A stretch of DNA of 49,967 nt from Bacillota bacterium. Lineage in GTDB: Bacteria; Bacillota; Dehalobacteriia; UBA4068. The notes under the pieces were generated by a model. It was given only the letters and a program-made list of their open reading frames with translations, did no database searches and was not told where the DNA came from. Shown here one piece after another: positions 40,490 through 49,082 of this stretch; position 1 is the stretch's first letter; every line of letters starts with the position of its first letter. Location of the stretch: assembly GCA_030527285.1 (NCBI GenBank), contig JAUNBC010000008.1:16422-66388 (forward strand), in the 5' to 3' direction. The position numbers and the translations under genes were made by a program.

Positions 40490-41536
40490 CTACGTCAGCA
40501 GCAATACCTTCGCCGGATGCACCGCTAAATACTCCGGCATACCCTTCGCGCCGCCATCCTTGGCGTACTGCCACCACAGACGCTCGCTGCCGGCGGCGCG
40601 GCAGATCATGCTCTGCTCAAACGGGCTTTCGCTGACGCCCTCGACCGTGACGGCAAAGGCGTTGACCGCGTCGCTGGCGGCGGGGTAAAAGTCATGCGCG
40701 CGCACGCCGACGGCGCTTATATCCGCGCCGACCTCGCGCTCGCTGCGCAGCGTGACGCCCCAATCCTCGGCATAGACGCTGTGGCTGCCCGTGCGGCGGG
40801 CGGCGGAGATATTCTTGCAGCCGGTAAGGCGGGCGATCTGCGTTTTACCCGGCTGGGCGAACAGCTCCTTGGTCGCGCCGCTGCCAATGATGCGCCCGTT
40901 ATCCATCACCAGCAGGCGGCTGCAAAAGCGGTACAGCTCGTCGCGGTTATGACTGACCATGATCAGCTGATCGTCCAGCCCGGTCAACAGCTCGCTCAAT
41001 TGCTGCTGCACCTGGTCTTTGAGATACTGGTCGAGCGCGGAGAACGGCTCGTCGAGCAGGATCAGCCGCGGCTGATAGGCGAGGATGCGCGCCAAAGCCA
41101 CGCGCTGCTGCTGGCCGCCGGATAATTGCCGCGGATAATGCTGCTCCAGCCCTTGCAGCTGCATTTGCTCGATCAAAGCGGCGATGCGCCGGTCGGCGGC
41201 GGCCTCGGCATGGCTGAGGCGCAGACCGCAGGCGATATTGTCGGTGACGGTCAGATGCGGGAACAGCGCGTAATTCTGGAACAGGTAGCCGATGCGCCGC
41301 TGCTGCGGCGGTATATCGACGCGCGCGGCGCTGTCATAGAGCAGCTCGCCGTCCAACTCGATGCGCCCGCTGTCGGGGCGCACGATACCGGCCAGGCTCT
41401 TGAGCGTCATCGACTTGCCGCAGCCGGAAGCGCCGAGTATGCCCAGCCGCCCGCGCTCCGCCGCCAGGACGTTGGAGAAGGCGATATCCAGCGTGAAGCC
41501 CCTGACCGCTTTTTTGATCCTTGCGTTCAAATTCAT
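40490..41536 (-). CDS. modC: Molybdate ABC transporter ATP-binding protein
   Basis: A 348-aa ATPase. Walker A GASGCGKSM near residue 35, Q-loop YLFQNYALFPHLTV, signature LSGGQQQRVALARIL near 140, Walker B LILLDEPFSALD near 158, switch His in MVSHNRDE. The C-terminal 120 residues correspond to the regulatory TOBE region but diverge, so molybdate sensing there is uncertain. It overlaps modB by 4 nt. Confidence 0.93.
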   Translation of the reverse strand: MNLNARIKKAVRGFTLDIAFSNVLAAERGRLGILGASGCGKSMTLKSLAGIVRPDSGRIELDGELLYDSAARVDIPPQQRRIGYLFQNYALFPHLTVTDNIACGLRLSHAEAAADRRIAALIEQMQLQGLEQHYPRQLSGGQQQRVALARILAYQPRLILLDEPFSALDQYLKDQVQQQLSELLTGLDDQLIMVSHNRDELYRFCSRLLVMDNGRIIGSGATKELFAQPGKTQIARLTGCKNISAARRTGSHSVYAEDWGVTLRSEREVGADISAVGVRAHDFYPAASDAVNAFAVTVEGVSESPFEQSMICRAAGSERLWWQYAKDGGAKGMPEYLAVHPAKVLLLT

Positions 41537-42219
41537 CTGCCGATACCCGCCTTGTATTTTTGCTCTTTATTGGTAAAATAATTCATCGCTACGATCACCA
41601 CCAGGCAGATCGCCACTAATATCGCCACGTAGCGATATGCGCCCGCCATATCGCCGCCCGCCACCTCCGAATACACGGCCAGCGGCAGGGTGCGCGTTTT
41701 GCCGGCGATATTGCCGGCGATCATCGCCGTCGCGCCGAACTCGCCCAGCCCGCGCGCAAAGGCCAGCACGCCGCCCGCCGCCACGCCGGGCAGCGACAGC
41801 GGCAGGGTGATGCGCCAGAAGATGCGGCGGCGCGGCATACCGAGCGTGGCCGCCGCCTGCAGCAGATCGGAGTCCACCTGCGCGAAAGCGGCGCGCGCCG
41901 AGCGGTACATCAGCGGGAAGCTGATCACCACCGCCGCCAGCACCGTCGCCGACCAGGAGAAGGCGATGCGATAGGCGAAAAAGTCGATCAAAAACGCGCC
42001 GATGGGACGCTGCACGCCGAAGATATACAGCAAAAAAAAGCCGGCCACGGTCGGCGGCAGTACCATCGGCAGCGTCAGCAGGCCGTCGAGCAGCATTTGC
42101 AGCCACGGGCGGCGCAGCGCCTCCACGGCGCGGGCGCAGAAGATGCCGAGAAAGAAGGTGATGAAAATGGCGGTAAAAGCCGTCTTCATCGAGATCAGTA
42201 TCGGTGAAGGGTCGAACAT
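41533..42219 (-). CDS. modB: Molybdate ABC transporter permease
   Basis: A 228-aa permease with five or six helices. The EAA loop contacting ModC is visible as LLQAAATLGMPRRRIFWRIT near residues 135-154. PMVLPPTVAGFFLL near 47 is the typical ModB region. The ATG at 42219 has GGAGA upstream; longer in-frame starts lack a site. It follows modA by 85 nt, a gap that holds a strong hairpin. Confidence 0.95.
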   Translation of the reverse strand: MFDPSPILISMKTAFTAIFITFFLGIFCARAVEALRRPWLQMLLDGLLTLPMVLPPTVAGFFLLYIFGVQRPIGAFLIDFFAYRIAFSWSATVLAAVVISFPLMYRSARAAFAQVDSDLLQAAATLGMPRRRIFWRITLPLSLPGVAAGGVLAFARGLGEFGATAMIAGNIAGKTRTLPLAVYSEVAGGDMAGAYRYVAILVAICLVVIVAMNYFTNKEQKYKAGIGR

Positions 42220-42241
42220 AGACGGTTCTCCATATCGCGGC

Positions 42242-42274
42242 ATGACGCGGGCGCACATACCCCGCCCGCGTCAT
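42242..42274 (-). other. Intercistronic hairpin between modA and modB
   Basis: ATGACGCGGGC (42242-42252) and GCCCGCGTCAT (42264-42274) are perfect 11-bp complements without a T-run. Such hairpins after binding-protein genes often protect the upstream mRNA and lower permease expression. Confidence 0.7.
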
Positions 42275-42304
42275 ACCATAAAATCAGGTTCAATAAGCTA
42301 AGAT

Positions 42305-43135
42305 TTAGTTGACGGTAAATCCGTATTCAGTAAACACGGCGGCAGCCTCATCGCTTTGCAGGAAGTCGATGAACAGCTGCGCGGCCTCGGCCTGCGGGGC
42401 GTCGGCCAGCAGCGCTACCGGGTAGATGACCGGCGCGGCCAGCGCGCCTGCCGGCGCTTCGGCGATCACGGTCACGCCGTCATTGGAGGCGGCGTCGGTG
42501 GCATAGACCACGCCGATATCAGCCGAGCCCTCCGCCACCCAGTTCAGCACCTCGGTAACATTGGTGCCGAGACTGGCTTTGGCCAGCACCTGCTCCCAGA
42601 TGCCAAGGCTGGTGAAGGCCTCCTGGGCATACTGACCGGCGGGCACGGATTCGGGGTCGCCGATGGCGATGATCGCGGCGTCGGCCGCCTGCTCGAAGGA
42701 ATCGATGCCGGAGGGGGCAGCCGCCGGCTCAATCAGCACTATCTTGTTCTCCAGCAGCTCTATCACCGCCGCCTGCTCGACAAAGCCGCCCTCGACCAGC
42801 GCGTTCATCTGCTTGAGCGCGGCGGACATGAAGATATCGGCCGCCAGGCCTTCCTCGATCTGCGTTTGCAGCTTGCCGGAGCTGTCATAGGTACCCTCTA
42901 CGGTGATCCAGTCGTATTGCTGCTCAAACATCGGGATCAGCGATTCGACGTAGGCGTTCTCCAGCGAGGCGGCGGCGGCGATCAGTATGGTCGCCGGCTG
43001 ATGCTCCTCGACCGCCTGCTCCTCGGCCTCAGGCTCGGCAGCGGGTTCCTCGGCGGGAGCGGCGCAGCCCATCAGCAGCATCGCACCCAATAGCAGCATT
43101 GTTATCAGTATTAACCACGATTTTTTCAGCAACAT
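42305..43135 (-). CDS. modA: Molybdate ABC transporter substrate-binding lipoprotein
   Basis: A 276-aa extracytoplasmic lipoprotein. The signal peptide ends in a lipobox LLMGC with the lipidated Cys at 23, followed by an acidic Ala/Glu/Pro linker. The mature domain begins ILIAAAASLENAYVESLIP, the ModA start with the Ser that contacts oxyanion, and contains GTYDSSGKLQTQIEEGLAADIFMSA. GGAGG is 7 nt before the ATG at 43135. Substrate could be molybdate or tungstate; the neighbours argue for cofactor supply in either case. Confidence 0.95.
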   Translation of the reverse strand: MLLKKSWLILITMLLLGAMLLMGCAAPAEEPAAEPEAEEQAVEEHQPATILIAAAASLENAYVESLIPMFEQQYDWITVEGTYDSSGKLQTQIEEGLAADIFMSAALKQMNALVEGGFVEQAAVIELLENKIVLIEPAAAPSGIDSFEQAADAAIIAIGDPESVPAGQYAQEAFTSLGIWEQVLAKASLGTNVTEVLNWVAEGSADIGVVYATDAASNDGVTVIAEAPAGALAAPVIYPVALLADAPQAEAAQLFIDFLQSDEAAAVFTEYGFTVN

Positions 43136-43178
43136 TATTCTACCTCCACTCGGCGTTCGCCGGATTTTTTGTTGTACA

Positions 43179-44195
43179 TCATTTGCCAAAGCCGCAGGCC
43201 GGATACACGCAGTCGGTACAATTCAAGCATAATCCGCCCTCGCCCAGCGCCGCCAGCTCGTCGCGGCTGATCGTATCGGCGGCCAGCACGCGCGGCAGCA
43301 GCACGTCAAAGATAGTGCGGCGGGCGTACATCACGCAGCCGGGCAGACCCAGCACCGGCGTATCGCCAAGATAGGCGAGCAGCGCCATCGCCCCGGGCAG
43401 AGCCGGCGCGCCGTAGCTGACGATATCCGCGCCGCTGTTCTTGATCGCCAGCGGCGTTTTGTCGTCGGGATCGACGCTCATGCCGCCGGTGCAGATGATC
43501 AGCTCCGCGCCGGCTGCCGCCAGCTCGCGGATAGCGTTGGTAATGCGCACGTCGTCGTCGTCCAGCACGATATGCGCGCTCATCGGCACGTTGTATTCCT
43601 TGAGCTTTTCCACGATCACCGGCGAAAAGGCGTCCTTGATCCGATGATGATAGACCTCGTTGCCGGTGGTGATCTGGGCAAAGCTCCTGATCTTATACGG
43701 CTTGATCTCCAGCAGCGGCCCGGGACCCGCCGCCTGTTGAGCGCGGCGCAGCTTGGCCTCGGCGATCACCAGCGGGATCACGCGCGTACCGGCCAGCTTA
43801 TCGCCGGCCTTGACCGGCGTATTGCCGTGGCGGGTGGCGATGATCATCTCGCCCAGGCCGTTGACCGCGCGCAGGCGCGTGGAATCGACCTTGAGCAGGC
43901 CGTCGATCTCGGCAAAAGCGTCGATCTTGCCTTCCTTGACCGCGGAGGGGCGGATATGGCGGTTGGCCAGCAGCTGCCACAGCAGCTGCACCGCCTCGTC
44001 CTCATGCAGCATACCCTCCTGCTTTTCCCAGACGAACAGCTTGTCCTTACCCATGGACAGCAGCACCGGAATATCCTCGGCGCATACGACGTGCCCCTTG
44101 CGGAAACGCGCGTCCTTGGTCTCGCCGCGGATGATCTGGGTCAGATCATGGCACAGCACATGGCCGACAGCGTCCGCTGTGGCGATCAGCTTCAC
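43179..44195 (-). CDS. MoeA-like molybdopterin-binding protein with C-terminal Cys cluster
   Basis: A 338-aa protein related to MoeA/MPT-binding proteins. The MPT-binding domain is visible around ELIICTGGMSVDPDDKTPLAI (near residues 230-250) and LPGCVMYARRTIFDVLLPR near 291. It is shorter than MoeA (about 400 aa) and has a C-terminal C-x2-C-x2-C-x4-C array (CLNCTDCVYPACGFGK is the final 16 residues), suggesting metal or Fe-S binding. GTG start, 8 nt after AAGGAG. First gene of a moeA-like-modABC operon with promoter and operator upstream. Exact function is unknown. Confidence 0.85.
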   Translation of the reverse strand: MKLIATADAVGHVLCHDLTQIIRGETKDARFRKGHVVCAEDIPVLLSMGKDKLFVWEKQEGMLHEDEAVQLLWQLLANRHIRPSAVKEGKIDAFAEIDGLLKVDSTRLRAVNGLGEMIIATRHGNTPVKAGDKLAGTRVIPLVIAEAKLRRAQQAAGPGPLLEIKPYKIRSFAQITTGNEVYHHRIKDAFSPVIVEKLKEYNVPMSAHIVLDDDDVRITNAIRELAAAGAELIICTGGMSVDPDDKTPLAIKNSGADIVSYGAPALPGAMALLAYLGDTPVLGLPGCVMYARRTIFDVLLPRVLAADTISRDELAALGEGGLCLNCTDCVYPACGFGK

Positions 44196-44214
44196 AGCAA
44201 AAACTCCTTTGTTC

Positions 44215-44232
44215 GATAATTAGCTAACTATC
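44215..44232 (-). promoter_or_regulatory. Operator-like palindrome of the molybdenum operon
   Basis: GATAATTAGCTAACTATC, palindromic at 16 of 18 positions, placed at about +2 to +20 of the predicted transcript. This is a classical repressor position. A ModE-type protein (for example the one at 1155-1490) is a candidate, although the sequence is not the E. coli ModE box. Confidence 0.55.
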
Positions 44233-44240
44233 CTGACATA

Positions 44241-44269
44241 AGGATAATACACGGAGCGTATTTTGTCAA
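44241..44269 (-). promoter_or_regulatory. Promoter of the moeA-like-modABC operon
   Basis: Minus strand TTGACA (44269-44264), 17-bp spacer, TATCCT (44246-44241). Confidence 0.7.
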
Positions 44270-44352
44270 GGCTTATTATTGCGCGAGAATAATATTAAAG
44301 CCGGCGTTTATGATCACCATCCCCTTGGCAGGCGAAAATCTACATTTTCCTC

Positions 44353-44410
44353 TTGACAGTTGAGCGGTCATTCAACTATAATCAGGATGACGGTTGAATA
44401 ATCGTTCAAC
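44353..44410 (+). promoter_or_regulatory. Promoter with two ArsR-type operators
   Basis: TTGACA (44353-44358), 18-bp spacer, TATAAT (44377-44382). Operator 1, AGTTGA-N8-TCAACT (44358-44377), fills the spacer. Operator 2, GTTGAA-N6-TTCAAC (44393-44410), covers the transcription start. Both resemble SmtB/CadC sites, so the ArsR protein encoded next should repress the operon until metal binds. Confidence 0.8.
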
Positions 44411-44453
44411 TGTCGGCGCGGGAGGCGGATACGGAGGCTGCGGGAGGCGGGCT

Positions 44454-44831
44454 ATGACGGACAATATAGCGGTATGCGATTGCGAGATCATTCATGAGCA
44501 GGAGGTGGAGCAGGCGCGGCGCGCCATGCCCGACGCGGGCGAGCTGGCGAGGACGGTGGCGCTGTTCCGTCTACTCGGCGATATGACGCGGCTCAAACTG
44601 GTAGCGGCGTTGCAGGGGCGCGAGCTGTGCGTCTGCGACCTGGCGGCGCTGCTGCAAATGAGCAAATCGGCGGTATCGCATCAGCTGAGCGAGCTGCGGC
44701 GGCAGCAGCTGGTCAAATTCCGCCGCGACGGTAAATTCGTATTTTACTCGCTGGACGACGAGCACGTGGAGGAAATAATCGCCATGGCGCTGACCCACGT
44801 TCATCATCAAAAGCTGCAGGAGGACATATGA
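44454..44831 (+). CDS. ArsR/SmtB family metal-sensing repressor (CadC-like)
   Basis: A 125-aa winged-helix repressor. The metal-sensing motif ELCVCDLAALL (near residues 58-68) and the recognition helix KSAVSHQLSELR follow CadC. An N-terminal CDCEIIH adds further thiolates (positions 8 and 10), the pattern of Cd/Pb/Zn sensors. The ATG at 44454 has GGGAGG 8 nt upstream; an earlier frame start lies in the operator region. It overlaps the metal ATPase gene by 4 nt (ATGA). Confidence 0.93.
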   Translation: MTDNIAVCDCEIIHEQEVEQARRAMPDAGELARTVALFRLLGDMTRLKLVAALQGRELCVCDLAALLQMSKSAVSHQLSELRRQQLVKFRRDGKFVFYSLDDEHVEEIIAMALTHVHHQKLQEDI

Positions 44832-46792
44832 GCAACGAACATACGCAAGGCGCTTGTCACGATCACTACGAACACGGATGCGGGTGTCAGCATGGCCACG
44901 CCCATGCCTCGGGCGCGAACAGCCTTGACCGCGCGACGCTGCTGCGCATCATCATCAGCGCGCTGCTGCTGGGCGCGGCGCTGCTGGCGGGGGCCGCTCC
45001 GGCGCCGCTCAGGCTGGGGCTGTTCGCCGCGGCGTATCTGCTATGCGGCGCGGACGTATTATGGCGCGCGCTGGGCAGGCTGCTGCGAGGGCGCGCCTTT
45101 GACGAAAACCTGCTGATGAGCATCGCCACGGTGGGCGCGGCGGCGATCGGCGAATATCCCGAGGCGGTGGCGGTGATGCTGCTTTATCAGGTCGGCGAGC
45201 TGTTTCAGGACTATGCGCTGGGGCGGTCGCGGCGCTCGATCTCGGCGCTGCTGGACATTCGCCCCGACAGCGCCACCGTACAGCGCGGCGGCCGGCTCTC
45301 CGTGGTTCCCGCCGCCGAGGTGGCGGCCGGCGAAACTATCGTCATCCGTCCCGGCGAGCGCGTGCCGCTGGACGCGGTGCTCGTCGAAGGGCATTCCGCG
45401 CTCGATACCTCGGCGCTGACCGGCGAGGCGCTGCCGCGCGAGGTCAAGCCCGGCGATACGCTGCTTTCCGGCTGCATCAATCTCAGCGGGCTGCTGACGG
45501 CGCAGGTGAGCAAGGAATACGGCCAGTCCACAGCCGCGCGCATCCTCGAGCTGACCGAGCATGCCGCCGCCAGCAAAGCCGCTCCCGAGCAATTCATCAC
45601 CCGCTTTGCCCGCTATTACACGCCAGCGATGGTCGGTCTGGCGGCGGCGCTGGCGCTGCTGCCGCCGCTGCTGCTGCCCGGCGCGCAATTCGCCGACTGG
45701 CTGTACCGCGCGCTGGTATTCCTCGTCATCTCCTGCCCCTGCGCGCTGGTGATCTCGGTGCCGCTGACCTTCTTCGCCGGACTGGGCGCGGCCTCCAGGC
45801 AGGGCATACTGATCAAGGGCGGCAATTATCTGCATGGCCTGTCACGCGCCGTCAGCGTCTTTTTCGATAAGACCGGCACGCTCACCGAAGGGCGCTTCTC
45901 CGTACGCCAACTGCTGCCGGCGCAGGGCGTCAGCGCCGGCGAGCTGCTGCAAGCCGCCGCCTATGCCGAGCATCATTCGCATCATCCGCTGTCGCAGTCG
46001 ATCTGCCGCGCCTATGACGCGCCGATCGACGAGACGCTGATCGAAGCCGCCGAGGAGATCGCCGGTCAGGGCACGCGCGTCACCGTCGCGGGACGCAGGC
46101 TCTGCGCCGGCAATCTGCGGCTGCTGGCCGACGCGGGGGTGGCATTGCTCGAGACGGCGCAGGACGAAGCTGCCGAGCGCGGCGACAGCGTCGTGCATAT
46201 TGCCGCCGACGGAGCGTACCTGGGCAAGATACTGCTCGCCGACCAGCTCAAGCCCACGGCTGCGGCAGCCGTCGCCGCGCTCAAGGCGGCGGGGATACGC
46301 CACACCGGCCTGCTGAGCGGCGATAACCGCGCCACCGGCGAACGGGTAGCGCGGGAGCTGGGGCTAGACGAGGCCTGCTGCGAGCTGCTGCCCGCCGACA
46401 AGCTGCGGCTGCTGGAGCAGCGCCTGGCCGAGACGCCGCCGGGACGGCAGCTGATCTACGTCGGCGACGGGGTCAACGACGCGCCGGTGCTGGCGCGCGC
46501 CGATATCGGCGTGGCTATGGGCGAGCTGGGCGCGGACGCGGCGATCGAGGCGGCGGATATCGTGATCATGACCGATCAGCCGTCCAAGCTGCCGGAGGCG
46601 ATAGGCGTCGCGCGGCGCACCATGCGCATCGTGCGGCAGAATATCGTCTTTGCGCTGGGGATAAAGCTGCTGATGCTGGCGCTGGGCGCGTTCGGCATGG
46701 CGACGATGTGGCAGGCGGTGTTTGCCGACGTGGGAGTGGCGTTGTTGGCCGTCCTCAACGCCATGCGCGCTTTTTCAACGGCGCGCCGATAA
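44828..46792 (+). CDS. Zn2+/Cd2+/Pb2+-exporting P1B-type ATPase
   Basis: A 654-aa inner-membrane heavy-metal pump. The N-terminus has a Cys/His-rich metal-binding tail (HDHYEHGCGCQHGHAHA) in place of an HMA domain. Then: TM region, actuator LTGEALP near 198, CPC metal site SCPCALVIS near 302, DKTGTLT near 347, HP motif in SHHPLSQS near 384, GDGVNDAPVLARADIGVAMG near 544, and FADVG in the last helix, where the Asp is typical of Zn/Cd/Pb pumps. It is co-transcribed with the ArsR sensor and so is likely induced by the metal it exports. Confidence 0.94.
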   Translation: MSNEHTQGACHDHYEHGCGCQHGHAHASGANSLDRATLLRIIISALLLGAALLAGAAPAPLRLGLFAAAYLLCGADVLWRALGRLLRGRAFDENLLMSIATVGAAAIGEYPEAVAVMLLYQVGELFQDYALGRSRRSISALLDIRPDSATVQRGGRLSVVPAAEVAAGETIVIRPGERVPLDAVLVEGHSALDTSALTGEALPREVKPGDTLLSGCINLSGLLTAQVSKEYGQSTAARILELTEHAAASKAAPEQFITRFARYYTPAMVGLAAALALLPPLLLPGAQFADWLYRALVFLVISCPCALVISVPLTFFAGLGAASRQGILIKGGNYLHGLSRAVSVFFDKTGTLTEGRFSVRQLLPAQGVSAGELLQAAAYAEHHSHHPLSQSICRAYDAPIDETLIEAAEEIAGQGTRVTVAGRRLCAGNLRLLADAGVALLETAQDEAAERGDSVVHIAADGAYLGKILLADQLKPTAAAAVAALKAAGIRHTGLLSGDNRATGERVARELGLDEACCELLPADKLRLLEQRLAETPPGRQLIYVGDGVNDAPVLARADIGVAMGELGADAAIEAADIVIMTDQPSKLPEAIGVARRTMRIVRQNIVFALGIKLLMLALGAFGMATMWQAVFADVGVALLAVLNAMRAFSTARR

Positions 46793-47058
46793 ACGCCGCC
46801 CTCGTCCGGCCGTCTTGGTGGGAGCATTGTTCATAGAGATGGACATAAACTCCCGCTCACGGCGGCGCAACTTGGGGAGAGGAAAAAGCTTAAAACTAAA
46901 TAACCAAAAGACTACCAAAAGATTAAAGATAATAGAATAAAGATAAACAAAAATAATCAAGATAAAAGAATAAAGACAAAAGATAAAGGATTAAAGCTAA
47001 ATGATAAAAATTAAAAATTAAGAATAAAGATAAAAAATAAAGCAAAAAACATAAAAAT
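46793..47058. repeat. Gene-free spacer with an A-rich, strand-asymmetric tract
   Basis: No gene is seen. From about 46885 to 47058 the plus strand is almost free of C and G and built from degenerate units of the type AATAAAGATAAA (for example at 46934, 46973 and 47021). This is sharply unlike the surrounding GC-rich DNA. A similar shorter A-rich run begins at 49920. Both flank the parB-parA-rsmG block. No DnaA boxes were found in it. Confidence 0.7.
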
Positions 47059-47084
47059 AAGAGCAACCGCTAACAGTTGCTCTT
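47059..47084 (-). terminator. Terminator of parB
   Basis: AAGAGCAAC (47059-47067) pairs with GTTGCTCTT (47076-47084). On the minus strand it is followed by a T-rich run (the A-rich tract read in reverse). Confidence 0.8.
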
Positions 47085-47117
47085 AAATACTACATACTAT
47101 AAACTACACGCCATAAA

Positions 47118-48002
47118 TTACTTATAATCCGGCAGCAGCGCCTCGATCAGCCTTTGCAGGTCGCCGGCGGAATAATACTCCAGCGACAGCCGCCCGCGTT
47201 CCGCGCCGCCGTTGATCGCCGCCTTAACGCCATGCTTGCTGCCGATGCGCTTGGCGATATCCGCCAGCACCGCGTCCTGCGCCGCCTTGGGCTTTTTCGC
47301 GGGCGCGGGGGCTTTCTCCTCCGCCAGACGCTTGGCCAGCGCCTCGCTCTGCCGCACCGACAGCCGCTCGCGCACTATCGCCGCCAGCAGCCTGCCGCGC
47401 GCGCTCTCGTCGCCGAGGCTGAGCAGGGCGCGGGCATGACCGGCGCTCAGCTCGCCGTCGTTCAGCAGCTTTTTCTCCTGCGGATGCAGCTTGAGCAGGC
47501 GCAAGGTATTGGCGATATACGGGCGGCTCTTGCCCAGCCGCTCGGCCAGCGCCTCCTGCGTATAGCCGTGCTCGGCGATCAGCTGTTGATACGCCTCCGC
47601 CTCCTCTAAATCACGCAGATCCTCGCGCTGGATATTCTCGATCAGCGACAGCTCGGCCAGCTGCTTTTGATCCAGCTCGCGCACGATACAGGGCACTTTC
47701 TCCAGCCCCGCCAGCTGCGCCGCGCGGAAACGCCGCTCTCCGGCGACGATCATATACTCGGCCTGGCCGCTCGCATCCTCGGTGACGATCAGCGGCTGCA
47801 TCACGCCGTATTGTATGATCGAAGCCTTCAGCTCTTGCAGTTTATCCTCGTCGAACGACTGCCGCGGCTGCTGCGGATTGGCGATCAGCGCCGTTACCGC
47901 CACCTGCAGCACGCGCTCCTTCTCCTGCGCCGCGTCATATACCGGCTTATCCGGTATCAGCGCCGACAGGCCCTTGCCCAAGGCGGGTTTTTTATTTGCC
48001 AT
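47118..48002 (-). CDS. parB: Chromosome partitioning protein ParB/Spo0J
   Basis: A 294-aa DNA-binding CTPase that loads at parS and spreads. N-terminal KKPALGKGLSALIP; CTP-binding region with NPQQPRQSFDEDKLQEL and the GERRFRAAQLAG box near 88; IENIQREDLRDLEEAEAY near 117; helix-turn-helix TQEALAERLGKSRPYIANTLRLL near 143 (parS recognition), of which LGKSRPYIANTLRLL is the core; and a C-terminal dimer domain ending LIEALLPDYK. GGAGG precedes the ATG. It is 11 nt downstream of parA. Confidence 0.97.
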   Translation of the reverse strand: MANKKPALGKGLSALIPDKPVYDAAQEKERVLQVAVTALIANPQQPRQSFDEDKLQELKASIIQYGVMQPLIVTEDASGQAEYMIVAGERRFRAAQLAGLEKVPCIVRELDQKQLAELSLIENIQREDLRDLEEAEAYQQLIAEHGYTQEALAERLGKSRPYIANTLRLLKLHPQEKKLLNDGELSAGHARALLSLGDESARGRLLAAIVRERLSVRQSEALAKRLAEEKAPAPAKKPKAAQDAVLADIAKRIGSKHGVKAAINGGAERGRLSLEYYSAGDLQRLIEALLPDYK

Positions 48003-48013
48003 GATGACCTCCG

Positions 48014-48775
<762 letters not shown>

Positions 48776-48804
48776 GAGTTACCCCTTTAGTCTTATGTCT
48801 ATGC

Positions 48805-48960
48805 GGCACGTCCATAAACTACGCCATACGGCGTTACGCTCTGCGCCGTCTCCTCAGCGTATGTTTAAATACGCTTGGCAAACGCCGGCTTGAGCGCGCC
48901 TTGTCTGACTTGTTTCTGAACGCGCTGAACGTGCGAGTTTCGCGCCTGCATACCTGTGAT
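48805..48960 (-). repeat. Composite intergenic repeat, copy 3 (divergent centre)
   Basis: Read on the minus strand it shares both ends with copy 1 (AGCGCG-x2-CAGAA and AGACAAGGCGCG at one side, GTAACGCCGTAT with TAGTTTATGGA at the other). The centre differs, holding a smaller hairpin AGCGTAT/ATACGCT instead of modules A and B. It occupies the rsmG-parA gap. Confidence 0.75.
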
Positions 48961-49012
48961 TTTACCGAAGGCAAAAGCCAGATATATCGGCGCGCTGAAC
49001 GTGCGAGTTTCG
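48921..49012. repeat. Pair of 22-bp direct repeats
   Basis: An identical 22-bp sequence occurs at 48921-48942 and 48991-49012 (it starts CGCGCTGAACGTGCG and ends AGTTTCG), 70 bp apart. In reverse complement it resembles the CGAAAAGCACG...CAGCGCG units at the start of repeat copy 1, so it is likely part of the same repeat family. Confidence 0.85.
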
Positions 49013-49082
49013 GATAATCCTGCGCGCAAACTCCGCCGGCGAGTTTAATCTATTCCCCATAACGACAGCATATTCCTTTTAT

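Noticed and set aside
46885..47058. A-rich tract as a replication origin
   Set aside because: No DnaA-box clusters were seen, and the gene order places dnaA/oriC beyond the right edge.
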